From an uncultured Ruminococcus sp. (lineage in GTDB: Bacteria; Bacillota; Clostridia; Oscillospirales; Acutalibacteraceae), in the NCBI GenBank assembly GCA_902802105.1, contig CADCKR010000007.1:1-55893 (forward strand): a stretch of 55,893 bases of DNA, written 5' to 3'. Each line of letters begins with the position of its first letter. Positions within the stretch are counted from its first letter, which is position 1. Made by a program: the position numbers and the translations under genes. The notes beneath the pieces were generated by a model that was not told where the DNA came from, ran no database searches, and worked only from the letters and a program-made list of their open reading frames with translations. Of the stretch, positions 34,944 through 43,809 are shown one piece after another.

Positions 34944-36966
34944 TATTTATATCCTCCTTTAACCTTTTATAAATCGAAGATGACAGCAGATCAACCTTCG
35001 GTGTATCGTTCAGGCTGACAGTTATATCATCGCCGATGCGTTCATAACTGACAAGCCGGAGCTCCTGCATTATATCAAAAACTATAAGCAGCTTGAAAGC
35101 GCCTATACCTTCACTGTTGATCGCCGAAAGGATAGAATCAACAGTGTATACCGGCCGCTGCGCCTTTTTGATGTACCTGTATATCAATGCAAAATCGTCC
35201 CTTGACGGATATTTATCTGCAAGCTCAGGACGGATAATGCCCTTTTTGTACTGGTCATAAAGCTGAATCTCAAGCATAGCCTTTTCTGTATCAAAATGCG
35301 AAGGTCTGATATCCTTTATATTGAAAGAAAGATACTCCTTCTGCTGATATATGCTTATGTCAAGTGAAACCGCAAAATCAAGGTCACAGCCCTCCTGATA
35401 GGGAAATTCGTCAGGCGTTGTGGAGAACTTCACAAAGTTGAACCTTGCATTTCCTCTCGAAACAGAAAGCTTTATGTGCTTTCCTCCCGAAAGCGGGATT
35501 ATTTTTTCAAGCTTCATGTTTTTTATCCCGAAAACCGGCTTTGGATTTCCATAGCCATAAGGCTCAAACATTGAAAGCTGATGCACCATGTCGATAACTA
35601 TAGTTGCAGGATTAAGACTGCACTCTATCTTTAACGGCAGCATAGGCATACTGTCAAGCTTATCCGCATAGTCGTTTATTGCCTTGCGGAACGGCTCAAT
35701 GTTTTCCTTCTTTATGCTCAGGCCGGCTGCCATAGGATGTCCGCCGAATTTTTCAAGATAACCCGAACAGGCAAATATAGCGTCAACTATCGAAAAGCCC
35801 TGCACGCTTCTGCCGGATGCCTTGCATATATCGTCGTCCTCAGAAATAATTATGCACGGCTTGCCGTATTTATCGGTTATCTTTGATGCAACAATGCCTA
35901 TAACTCCAGGATTCCAGCCTTTATCCGAAACAACGATTACTCTGTCATATGTCAGCTGCTTTTCACGGCTGAGCTTTGCGCATATTGATTCGTAAATATC
36001 GCTTTCTATCGACTGTCGCTTTGAATTCAAGTCGCTTAGCTTCAATGCAAGCTTATGCGCTTCATCGCCGTCCTCAGTAAGCAGCAGTGTCAGTGCATCG
36101 TATGGTGAGCCAAGACGTCCTGCCGCATTTATTCTCGGCGCAAGCCTGAATGCTATGTTTCCGGCGCTGATGTTTTCTATCTGAGCAGCTTCGATAAGCT
36201 CAGAGACACCATACCTTTCCGTATTGTTCATCTGCATAAGACCGGCGGTAACTATTTTCCGGTTTACTCCGCACAGCGGAACAAGGTCTGCAACTGTGCC
36301 GAAAGCTGCAAGCTCGGAATAGTTTTCAACCACCCATTCAGCGTTGCCGTCAAGCGCTATAGCAAGCATCATTGCCAGACCGGCGCCGCAGTAATCCTTG
36401 AAGGGTGAATCATCATCCAACCGGTGCGGGTCTACCACGGCACAGGCCTTCGGAAGAATATCAAGCGGAGTGTGATGGTCGGTAACTACAACGTCAATGC
36501 CTAAAGTATCCGCATAATTTATCTCATCGACAGCCGCGATCCCGTTATCAACTGTAACGATAAGGTTGACACCCTGTTTATAAAGACGGTCTATGGCTTC
36601 GATATTCATGCCGTAGCCCTCAGAAATACGATCCGGAATGTAATATATAACATCGGCCGCCATTGATTCAAAATATGAATAAAGAAGAGCAGTGGACGTT
36701 ACGCCGTCACAGTCGTAATCTCCGTATACACATATTTTTTCTCCGCCGCTCATCGCTTTTTTAATGCGCTGAACAGCCTTGTCTATATCCTTTATCTGAT
36801 AAGGGTCAGGCAGTGTGCAGCTTTTGTCAAAAAAATCCTCAATAGTCTCTTTTTCGGTTATGCCTCTTATGCACAGGAGCATAGCTGTAAATGTAGGCAG
36901 CCCGTATTTTTGCTCTATCTCGTTTATTTTATTTTTATCAAGTTCTGACGGAACCCATTTTTTCAT
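34936..36966 (-). CDS. recJ: Single-stranded-DNA-specific exonuclease RecJ
   Basis: A 676-residue DHH-family 5'-3' exonuclease. Motifs visible are VYGDYDCDGVTSTALLY, TVDNGIAA, VVTDHHTP and DPHRLDDDSPF, then DHHA1 with SGRSVQGFSIVDA and FGGHPMAAGLS. An OB-fold region and a Clostridia-type C-terminal extension follow. It acts in recombination and mismatch repair. Length is longer than E. coli RecJ (577) and typical of Firmicutes. It is first in the recJ-relA-dtd-MBL-hemZ-kinase series. Confidence 0.93.
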   Translation of the reverse strand: MKKWVPSELDKNKINEIEQKYGLPTFTAMLLCIRGITEKETIEDFFDKSCTLPDPYQIKDIDKAVQRIKKAMSGGEKICVYGDYDCDGVTSTALLYSYFESMAADVIYYIPDRISEGYGMNIEAIDRLYKQGVNLIVTVDNGIAAVDEINYADTLGIDVVVTDHHTPLDILPKACAVVDPHRLDDDSPFKDYCGAGLAMMLAIALDGNAEWVVENYSELAAFGTVADLVPLCGVNRKIVTAGLMQMNNTERYGVSELIEAAQIENISAGNIAFRLAPRINAAGRLGSPYDALTLLLTEDGDEAHKLALKLSDLNSKRQSIESDIYESICAKLSREKQLTYDRVIVVSDKGWNPGVIGIVASKITDKYGKPCIIISEDDDICKASGRSVQGFSIVDAIFACSGYLEKFGGHPMAAGLSIKKENIEPFRKAINDYADKLDSMPMLPLKIECSLNPATIVIDMVHQLSMFEPYGYGNPKPVFGIKNMKLEKIIPLSGGKHIKLSVSRGNARFNFVKFSTTPDEFPYQEGCDLDFAVSLDISIYQQKEYLSFNIKDIRPSHFDTEKAMLEIQLYDQYKKGIIRPELADKYPSRDDFALIYRYIKKAQRPVYTVDSILSAINSEGIGAFKLLIVFDIMQELRLVSYERIGDDITVSLNDTPKVDLLSSSIYKRLKEDINNV

Positions 36967-37062
36967 TCAAACACCGCCTTTTCTTTTTCTCTTAATAATA
37001 ACATTTTTTTCAGCTAAGTTCAATATCAATTAAAAGCGTCAAAGCGGCTTTTTGAAAAAAAA

Positions 37063-37084
37063 TTCAACAATAGACATTGTTGAA
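37063..37084. promoter_or_regulatory. 22-bp palindrome, candidate operator
   Basis: TTCAACAAT (37063-37071) and ATTGTTGAA (37076-37084) are a perfect inverted repeat with a four-base spacer. It lies in the 270-base divergent region between recJ and the DHHW gene, 35 bases before a TATAAT at 37119-37124. It has the form of a dimeric repressor site; the binding protein is unknown. Confidence 0.5.
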
Positions 37085-37162
37085 ACTTGTAGATTATTTA
37101 TATTTTGGTAAAATATGCTATAATTTACAAACCTTTCTGCCGCCGATTTTTGCTTATGTGTA

Positions 37163-37192
37163 TTGAAAAATCCGGTTTTCGTATGATATACT
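37163..37192 (+). promoter_or_regulatory. Promoter of the DHHW lipoprotein gene
   Basis: TTGAAA (37163-37168) and TATACT (37187-37192) are 18 bases apart with a TG just before the -10, 44 bases before the start codon. A second -10 (TATAAT, 37119-37124) has a poor -35. Confidence 0.6.
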
Positions 37193-37236
37193 GCAAGTGG
37201 GTTGTCCCAAAATAATAAAAAGGAGAAATAACAGGA

Positions 37237-38496
37237 ATGAAGATCAATGTCAAGCCCATAATTGCCGCTTTGCTGTGCACTGCACTCATGGTGTGCACTG
37301 CCTGCTCAGGCGGCAAAACCGAAACCGGCAAACCGGAAAGCGCTGACAGCAAGGCAAGTACAGTTTCCGAAGCAGCTTCGGATACATCAAAAAATGATAC
37401 GGTATCTGCCGCATCGTCAGAAAATTCCACGGGTGAAAGTATAACCGAAGAAAGCAAAAGCTCCGATGATGAGAGCAGCACCGAAGAAAGCGAAAGCTCC
37501 GATGATGAGAGCAGCACCAAGCCCTCAGCGGATAACCCGCACAAAGATCCTGATCCCTCGGATGCCAAAGAAACCGGCGCCCTTCCCCCGCTCCCGGATG
37601 ATGACGGTACCGATGTAGGCTATATGTCCAACGGCATACTCATTTACAACCGCACCGCCTACGAGCTTTTCTACGGATATGACGAGCTTGCAAAGGACTA
37701 TTCCGCAGCAATGTCGAAGCTCAAAAATGCCCTCGGCGACGGTGTAAAGGTGTATAACCTGCTTGTACCTACACATTGCGGCGTTACACTGCCCGAAAGG
37801 TTTTTCAGTGAATACGGTCTGCCCGACCAGAAGGAATATCTTGATACGATCATAAACAACTACACTGCTGATATAATCGGCATAAACGCCTACGACATAA
37901 TCGCACATCACCGCGATGAATACGTGTACTTCAACAGCGACCACCACTGGACAGGTCTTGCGGCATACTATGCATACAAGGCCTTCTGCAAAGCCGCCGG
38001 CGTTGACTGCATCCCGCTTTCTGACATGACAGAAGGCACTATTGAAGGATATTACGGCAGCCTTACGAATTATATTGACGAATCCCTTGTAGACCCGGAC
38101 ACCGTGCATTATTACACGATGGATGCCGACACCTCTACTGTAAAATATGACAGCTACGGTCAGGATGAGCAGACGACCTCGCTTATGCACACCTATGCTT
38201 CAAGCTCCTTTGCCTACGGTGTTTTCCTTGGCGGCGACAATCCCCTTATCGTCTGCAAAAACAAAAACGGCAACGGAAAGAAAATAGCCGTTGTGCACGA
38301 ATCCTACGGAAATGCCTTCTGCCCGTACATTGCATTCACCTACAGTGAAACTCACATGATCGACTTCCGCGATATTGAGTTTGACTTCAAAAAGTACATT
38401 AAAGACAACGGTATTGATGAGATAATTTTTATCAACAACGCTATGGCGTCGGCCACACCGTTCCTCTGTGAAAAGTTAGCCTCATTCAGTGAATGA
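37237..38496 (+). CDS. DHHW-family SGNH-like lipoprotein
   Basis: A 419-residue predicted lipoprotein with lipidation at C23 (CTACSGG). A Ser/Glu/Asp/Thr-rich linker spans about 24-125 and includes a 12-residue duplicated unit. The C-terminal domain has the DHHW signature FNSDHHWTG, plus VVHESYGNAFCPYI, which resembles the serine motif of AlgX/AlgJ-like proteins. Relatives act in O-acylation of secreted polysaccharides, normally beside an MBOAT. None is adjacent here. AAGGAG lies 11 bases before ATG. It lies 4 kb from the polysaccharide operon, but a functional link is only inference. Confidence 0.8.
   Translation: MKINVKPIIAALLCTALMVCTACSGGKTETGKPESADSKASTVSEAASDTSKNDTVSAASSENSTGESITEESKSSDDESSTEESESSDDESSTKPSADNPHKDPDPSDAKETGALPPLPDDDGTDVGYMSNGILIYNRTAYELFYGYDELAKDYSAAMSKLKNALGDGVKVYNLLVPTHCGVTLPERFFSEYGLPDQKEYLDTIINNYTADIIGINAYDIIAHHRDEYVYFNSDHHWTGLAAYYAYKAFCKAAGVDCIPLSDMTEGTIEGYYGSLTNYIDESLVDPDTVHYYTMDADTSTVKYDSYGQDEQTTSLMHTYASSSFAYGVFLGGDNPLIVCKNKNGNGKKIAVVHESYGNAFCPYIAFTYSETHMIDFRDIEFDFKKYIKDNGIDEIIFINNAMASATPFLCEKLASFSE
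37447..37518 (+). repeat. 36-bp in-frame tandem duplication
   Basis: Units starting at 37447 and 37483 encode EESKSSDDESST and EESESSDDESST in the lipoprotein linker. They are nearly identical at DNA level, so copy number may vary. Confidence 0.85.
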
Positions 38497-38553
38497 CCGG
38501 ACGGCAGACAAAACAACAGAATACACCTTTGACGGAGATACATTCTTGTATGC

Positions 38554-38596
38554 GACCTTGTTATGTGATGATTCATATAGCAGGGTCTTATTTTTT
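38554..38596 (+). terminator. Terminator between the DHHW and recombinase genes
   Basis: Bases 38554-38586 fold into a long stem beginning GACC and ending GGTC, and TTATTTTTT follows. It is 58 bases past the DHHW stop and 19 bases before the recombinase start, so it could also attenuate the recombinase genes. Confidence 0.75.
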
Positions 38597-38614
38597 GTAA
38601 AGGAAGGTTTATAA

Positions 38615-40108
38615 ATGGCAGAAATGGTAAAGCTTACTGTTAAAGGAAACAAAAACACCGGCAAAATAAGGGTCGCTGCTTATTGCAGGGTATCAACAGA
38701 CTACTCTGAGCAGCAGCATTCTTATTTATCCCAGAAACGCTACTTCACAAAGCTGTATGAAGGCTCGGCACATGAGGAGCTTGTAGGCGTCTACGCCGAT
38801 TCCGGCAGCGGTACATCGACCAGATACAGACCCGATATGCTGAGGATGCTTGATGACTGCCGCAAAAGTAAAATAGACCGTATCATCACAAAATCACTCA
38901 GCAGGTTCGCACGCAACACAAAGGAGTGCCTGAGCATTCTCAGGGAACTGAAGCAGCTTGGTATATCGGTATATTTTGAAAAAGAGGCTGTCGATACAGC
39001 AAGAATGACAGATGAGATAATGATAACCATACTTGAAGGTCTTGCTCAGGAGGAATCGGCCTCAATTTCAGAAAATATACGGTGGAGTCTTAAAAAGCGC
39101 ATGATGACAGGCACTCTTGGCATTGCAAGAGTGCCTTACGGCTATATCAAGGTAAATAACCGGCTCGTTGTTGATGACGAAAAGGCAGCTTTAGTAAGGC
39201 GTATGTTTGATATGTATCTCTCAGGCTGCGGAGCCAACCGCATCGCCGAAACACTGAATGATGAAGAACTGCCATCGCCTACAGGCAAAAAATGGAACAA
39301 CAAAACCATACTGAAAATGCTGCGTCAGGAAAAATATGTCGGCGATATCCATTGGCAAAAGACTTATTCTGAATTTATGGGCAAAAAAGGCATGAAAAAT
39401 AACGGAGAGCGTGACAGCTATTATATCCGGAACGCCCTGCCGCCGATCATATCACGCGAGACCCTGAGAGCGGCCGAAGAACTGCGGTGCAGAAATACGA
39501 GAGCCGCTAAAGAAAAAAAACTGTCACCGTTCAGAGGCAAGGCAAAATGCACCTGCGGAAGATCGTATTATTTCACAAAGCGCGGCAGGCTGCCTGTATG
39601 GATATGTTCGGGAAAAAGAGCGACATACAATATCTGTACAGGCTCTGATTTTTATGACAAGAGCTATCGCTTTGCATGGAAAAGGATGTGTATAAAGCTT
39701 GCTCTGTTTGCAGACGAGATACTTCTTCCATGCATAAGTCAGATGCAGAAGCTGAAAAAAGATCAGGCCGGAGAAAACGAGCTTGAACTCAGCAGAAGGA
39801 TAGAGGAGCTTTCAGACAGAAGATATGTGCTTTATATGCTTTGCTCAAACGGATGCATTACCGAAGAAAAGCTTGCTCAGGCGGAGCTAGAGATCAATTC
39901 GGAGCTTTTGGCTGCCGAAAAGGAACTGAGCATAATATGCGGACAAAAAGACAACAGCGCCGAAAGACTTCAGGAGCTGTATGACATCCTGAAATCGAAA
40001 AAAAACACTGACCTTGCGGATAAACTGCTTATAAACGCTGTAACAGACGGGCACTGCATCGAGTTTGAGCTTATCGGCGGTCTTAAACTAAAGGAGGAGC
40101 TGCAATGA
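38615..40108 (+). CDS. Large serine recombinase 1
   Basis: A 497-residue large serine recombinase. The resolvase domain begins IRVAAYCRVSTD, with catalytic serine S27, and continues with DSGSGTSTRYRPDM, IITKSLSRFARNT and LAQEESASISENI. A recombinase DNA-binding domain follows (GYIKVNNRLVVDDEKAALVRRMFDMYLSG in part), then a zinc ribbon (CTCGRSYYF and a later CSG/C pair) and a C-terminal coiled coil. Such enzymes integrate, excise or invert DNA at short att sites. It is first of three recombinase-family genes; the next overlaps by four bases. No phage or conjugation genes flank it. Confidence 0.92.
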   Translation: MAEMVKLTVKGNKNTGKIRVAAYCRVSTDYSEQQHSYLSQKRYFTKLYEGSAHEELVGVYADSGSGTSTRYRPDMLRMLDDCRKSKIDRIITKSLSRFARNTKECLSILRELKQLGISVYFEKEAVDTARMTDEIMITILEGLAQEESASISENIRWSLKKRMMTGTLGIARVPYGYIKVNNRLVVDDEKAALVRRMFDMYLSGCGANRIAETLNDEELPSPTGKKWNNKTILKMLRQEKYVGDIHWQKTYSEFMGKKGMKNNGERDSYYIRNALPPIISRETLRAAEELRCRNTRAAKEKKLSPFRGKAKCTCGRSYYFTKRGRLPVWICSGKRATYNICTGSDFYDKSYRFAWKRMCIKLALFADEILLPCISQMQKLKKDQAGENELELSRRIEELSDRRYVLYMLCSNGCITEEKLAQAELEINSELLAAEKELSIICGQKDNSAERLQELYDILKSKKNTDLADKLLINAVTDGHCIEFELIGGLKLKEELQ

Positions 40109-40620
40109 ACAAAAGAAACATAAAATACGGTTATTGTATTCAGAACGGAAAAATAATGATAAACGAAGCAGAGGCCTGTATCATCAGGGAGATATTTGCC
40201 GAAAGACACAGCGGCAAGGGTGTGCAGACTATAGGAAAAGAACTGTTTGAAAGCAATACGGATTATTTTTCCGATTCTCAGGCTAAGGCTGTCAAAAAAG
40301 TAAGCGCAATACTTTACAGCAGCGTATACATTGGTGAAAAAGGATTTCCGGCAGTCGTTGAAAGGAGCGTATTTGAAGCTGTAGGAAAAACAAAAGGAAA
40401 ACGCAGCAAAAAAGCGCACGTTTGCAAAGTTGATATGCTTGCCGACCCGTCGGAAGCCGAATTCGTCTACAATGAAAGCGAAGAAATCATATCGGCGGAA
40501 ACAGAGATAAACAGACTGCTTGACCTGGACGGAGCAGACACAAAAAAGCTGCGTGAAATGATAATGAAGCTTGCCGCAGAAAAATACGCCGCAGTAGGCG
40601 AGCAGGATATTACGCTTTAA
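40105..40620 (+). CDS. Recombinase-family protein lacking the catalytic domain
   Basis: A 171-residue protein that starts directly with a recombinase DNA-binding domain: IKYGYCIQNGKIMINEAEACIIREIFAERHSGKG (in pieces) and YSSVYIGEKGFPAVVERSVFEAV. The resolvase domain with the catalytic serine is absent, as is the zinc ribbon. It is not an obvious relic: it has its own AAAGGAGG site, an intact frame, and a four-base overlap with the first recombinase. Inference: a DNA-binding accessory or directionality factor for the flanking recombinases. Confidence 0.75.
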   Translation: MNKRNIKYGYCIQNGKIMINEAEACIIREIFAERHSGKGVQTIGKELFESNTDYFSDSQAKAVKKVSAILYSSVYIGEKGFPAVVERSVFEAVGKTKGKRSKKAHVCKVDMLADPSEAEFVYNESEEIISAETEINRLLDLDGADTKKLREMIMKLAAEKYAAVGEQDITL

Positions 40621-40645
40621 AAAAATATTATTATAGGAGTGCTGA

Positions 40646-42283
40646 ATGATAATGAACAGAACGGAAATATCGGAGAATGTTACAATTATTCCTGCAATAA
40701 GCAGAAAAAGCCTGAGTACGGACAGCAACAGGCTTACAAGAGTAGCAGCCTATTGCAGGGTATCGACAGAAGAGGAGAACCAGAAGAATTCTTATGCCGC
40801 TCAGATAAGCTACTATACGGAATACATCAACGCTGCTCCTGAATGGAAGCTTGTGGGCATCTTTGCGGATGAGGGCATCAGCGGCACAAGAACCAAAAAC
40901 CGTGCGCAGTTCAACAGCATGATGGAGCTTGCAAGAAAAAATAAAATTGACATTATCCTTTGCAAAAGCATAAGCAGGTTCGCACGAAATACAGTAGACT
41001 GCCTCGACTGCATAAGGGAGCTGAAATCCCTGGGCGTTACCGTTATATTTGAAAAGGAAAACATCAACACGAGCACCGTCAGCTCTGAGTTTGCGATCAG
41101 TCTTTATGCATCGTTTGCACAGGCCGAGAGTGAAAGTATAAGCAAAAATGTAACATGGGGTATCGAACGCTCTTTCCGTGAAGGAAACGTGCGCTATCAG
41201 ATGGGCAGAACTCTGGGCTACCGTATGGGCGCCGACGGCAAGCCTTATATCGTGGAGGATGAAGCTCAGACCGTAAGGAAAATTTTCAGCCTTTATGCAG
41301 AAGGCCACCGAGCCGAGGAAATCGCCGGACTGCTTACAAAAGAAGGTGCGGTGCGCCGTAACGGCAGCTCTGTGTGGGAACGATTTCATGTTTATCAGAT
41401 ACTAAAAAATGAAAAGTACGTCGGTGATGCTTTGCTTCAAAAGACCTACACTGTTAATTGCCTTACGCACGAAAGAGCAAAAAACTGCGGTCAGAAGCCG
41501 ATGTACTTTGTACAGAACAGTCACAAAGGAATAATTGACCGCCGCACCTATGACGCTGTGCGGCTTGAGCTTGAAAAGCGCAAGCGCCGCAGGGAATACG
41601 GCAAAAAGCAAGGAAGCGAATTTGCTGATCCTGTATTTCGCACAAGATACAGCCTGAGCAGGTGCCTTGTGTGCCCTTACTGCGGCAGCTATTACAAGCG
41701 CTGCACATGGATACTGAAAGAAGGCAAGGTCGGGATGTGGCGGTGCAAAAACCGCCTGACAGGAAATCACTGCCCGAAATCGTTTTCATATCGTGAGAGC
41801 GACCTGCATTCTGCTATCCTTAACGCAATAAATAACATGATGGCAATTCCGCCGGCAGCCGCCGGCTGCGTTAACAGCTCCGCAGAGATACATAAAAAGC
41901 TCAGTGATGAACTTGACCGTATAAACAAAAACATTTCAGAAACTGTCCGTGAGCTCACACAAGTGGAGATAACAAGAAACGAGCTGCTCTCTGCTGTAAG
42001 CGGCAGCATGATCGACAAGGTGAGCGCTGAGCTTACAGATCTCAACCGGCGTGAAGCAGAGATTGCTGACCGGCTTGACAGCCTGAAATACAGGCGTGAT
42101 CTTATCAATAAGGAGCAAATAAAGGCAGACAACGCCGACAAGCTGCTGAATGAGTTTAAAGCCGTAAAGGTGTTTGACGAAACTCTTCTGCCGCGTTTCG
42201 TTACTAGGATCGATGCTTTAGACAAAAATGAGATCATAATTACATTTGCAAACGGCGCTGTCAGCCGCAGCAAAATCAAGTAA
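40646..42283 (+). CDS. Large serine recombinase 2
   Basis: A 545-residue large serine recombinase. The resolvase domain starts TRVAAYCRVSTEE with catalytic serine S40, then FADEGISGTRTKNRAQF, ILCKSISRFARNT and FAQAESESISKNV. The recombinase domain includes YRMGADGKPYIVEDEAQTV and YQILKNEKYVGDALLQKT. The zinc ribbon has CPYCGSYYKRC and WRCKNRLTGNHCP. A long coiled coil follows near 420-510. GGAG lies seven bases before ATG 40646. The two large recombinases are related but clearly diverged, so they may recognise different half-sites, as CcrA and CcrB do. Confidence 0.92.
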   Translation: MIMNRTEISENVTIIPAISRKSLSTDSNRLTRVAAYCRVSTEEENQKNSYAAQISYYTEYINAAPEWKLVGIFADEGISGTRTKNRAQFNSMMELARKNKIDIILCKSISRFARNTVDCLDCIRELKSLGVTVIFEKENINTSTVSSEFAISLYASFAQAESESISKNVTWGIERSFREGNVRYQMGRTLGYRMGADGKPYIVEDEAQTVRKIFSLYAEGHRAEEIAGLLTKEGAVRRNGSSVWERFHVYQILKNEKYVGDALLQKTYTVNCLTHERAKNCGQKPMYFVQNSHKGIIDRRTYDAVRLELEKRKRRREYGKKQGSEFADPVFRTRYSLSRCLVCPYCGSYYKRCTWILKEGKVGMWRCKNRLTGNHCPKSFSYRESDLHSAILNAINNMMAIPPAAAGCVNSSAEIHKKLSDELDRINKNISETVRELTQVEITRNELLSAVSGSMIDKVSAELTDLNRREAEIADRLDSLKYRRDLINKEQIKADNADKLLNEFKAVKVFDETLLPRFVTRIDALDKNEIIITFANGAVSRSKIK

Positions 42284-42421
42284 AATCTGCGCCGGCGCAG
42301 AGCCTGCGCACCCCTGTCCGCTCCCGCCGGCAAGCTGCCGGTGCCGTGCCCGCTCCGCTCGTTTACACTCGCTTTGTTCTGCTCATTCCTTAGTCATTCC
42401 CGTAGAAGCTGGTGCATCCGC

Positions 42422-42637
42422 GGTGCTTTGCAAAGACTTATTTAGCAGACGCTCAATTTACTCAACCTGGCGGCACTAACTACAGTATGTATTGAACAAG
42501 AAGCGAATCGGGAGCGGCAGCTTGCCGCCGGTGCTTTGCAAAAACTCCTTTAGCAGACGCTGATTTACTTGCCGCGGCGGCGTTGACTAAAGTATGTGTT
42601 GAACAAGAAGCGAATCGGGTGCGGCAGCTTGCCGCGG
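42422..42637 (+). repeat. Two 108-bp tandem units of a dispersed non-coding repeat
   Basis: Unit 1 starts at 42422 and unit 2 at 42530, each beginning GGTGCTTTGCAAA and ending in GAATCGGG.GCGGCAGCTTGCCGC. They are roughly 80% alike by eye. An inverted relative lies at 32637-32760. The whole gap 42284-42663 has no gene: it also holds TGCGCCGGCGCA-type palindromes (42288-42309, also at 42-63) and a GCCGGCAAGCTGCCGGTGCC hairpin near 42336. Confidence 0.85.
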
Positions 42638-42664
42638 CGGCACTATCTTTGTGCGGTATTGCCT
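42638..42664 (+). repeat. End copy of the MITE-like repeat at a gene stop
   Basis: CGGCACTATCTTTGTGCGG followed by TATTGCCT matches the end of the 8834-8959 element. Its last base is part of the stop codon of the convergent glycosyltransferase gene. Confidence 0.8.
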
Positions 42665-43809
42665 TAAAAAAGAGATTCTATTTTTTCGGATATTTTATCA
42701 GACCAGTTTCTGAAATCAAACCGCTGTTCTGCACATTTTCTTGCGGAACGTGATAATTGCAAATACTCGGAAAAAGGCATCTCCAGCGCCCTGCAATAAG
42801 CTTTATAACATACGTTCTTATCATAGCCGTCAAAAACAAGACTGTCTATATTGTCCTGAAGGTAATATTCCGTATAGTCTCCTACACGGGATACAACAGG
42901 TACTATACCGTGAGTCATCGCTTCCGGAACCTTGCTTGGAAAGTTTGCCAATGTCATCTGACAGGTCCTCCTTGACAAAAACAAATAGTGCACCTTCTGA
43001 TACAGCTTTATGAGCTCATCGTATCTCATCCATTTGTGAATGATAAGTGAAGGATTTATCTTGTCATACTCCTTGTCGCTGAGGAAACGGCGAATCGTTT
43101 CTTCTTTGATCCCGGTAAGATGCATTTTCATTTTATGAAGCTGTTCATCAGAAAGCATGGCCATTCCCCGGAGCATTTCCGGCAGGGCGTCTTTCATTTT
43201 GCCCCTTGCAGAAAGAATAAACTCATAGTCTCCTTCCTTCTTATCGGCAAGCGGAAATTCCTGAGTATCTGTCATTATCGGCAGGATCATGGACGGTACA
43301 TCAGGAAACTGCCCGGCTATGAGACGGCTGATCGGAAAAAGAAGGTCATGGCAATGATACAGGGAAAATCTCGCTTTATATTCATTGCGCGCCTTTCGTA
43401 CAGGAAGGTCTTCGTCTGCAAACCATTCCAGCGGCGTCCCTGCGGTTTTGAACCCTGAACGCTTTTTCTGATGTAAAAATGCCTTTATAAGCGGATAATA
43501 GTCTGACGGTATAACAACATCGTCTTTTGTAAGATGCATAGCCTTTATTCTTTTTCTCAAAGTGCACGAAAACAGCTTGCCATTCATAAGTCTCCTTAAA
43601 AGCTCCGGCCCGTTTTTGCAGGATATTTCACTTATGCTTACACCACGGTAATCAAAATGTCTGCTGCGGCTGTATTCTTCGTTTATATACGAAACTATCT
43701 CTACACGATATCCTTTTGCCTGCAGGGCTAATGCAAGATATTGCACATAATTGGAATGCGCTCCGCCCCTCGGATAGCTGAACAGACCGCAAAAAATTAC
43801 TCTCCTCAT
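42664..43809 (-). CDS. Glycosyltransferase, GT4-like (GT-B fold)
   Basis: A 381-residue GT-B glycosyltransferase. The N-terminus MRRVIFCGLFSYPRGGAHSNY has the GGA acceptor-side loop. The C-terminal donor-binding part has NFPSKVPEAMTHGIVPVVSRVGDYTEY, quoted here only for the EAMTHGIVPVV motif that matches the family 4 E-x7-E region. It is the last gene of the polysaccharide operon, overlapping wzx by four bases. Sugar and linkage unknown. The stop codon lies at the edge of a dispersed repeat. Confidence 0.85.
   Translation of the reverse strand: MRRVIFCGLFSYPRGGAHSNYVQYLALALQAKGYRVEIVSYINEEYSRSRHFDYRGVSISEISCKNGPELLRRLMNGKLFSCTLRKRIKAMHLTKDDVVIPSDYYPLIKAFLHQKKRSGFKTAGTPLEWFADEDLPVRKARNEYKARFSLYHCHDLLFPISRLIAGQFPDVPSMILPIMTDTQEFPLADKKEGDYEFILSARGKMKDALPEMLRGMAMLSDEQLHKMKMHLTGIKEETIRRFLSDKEYDKINPSLIIHKWMRYDELIKLYQKVHYLFLSRRTCQMTLANFPSKVPEAMTHGIVPVVSRVGDYTEYYLQDNIDSLVFDGYDKNVCYKAYCRALEMPFSEYLQLSRSARKCAEQRFDFRNWSDKISEKIESLF

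Noticed and set aside
38615-42283. Prophage or conjugative-element integration module
   Set aside because: No phage structural, lysis, relaxase or conjugation genes flank the recombinases within the window.
42422-42637. 108-bp units as a possible CRISPR or retron-like RNA locus
   Set aside because: Only two units, no short repeat-spacer pattern, no cas or reverse transcriptase gene.
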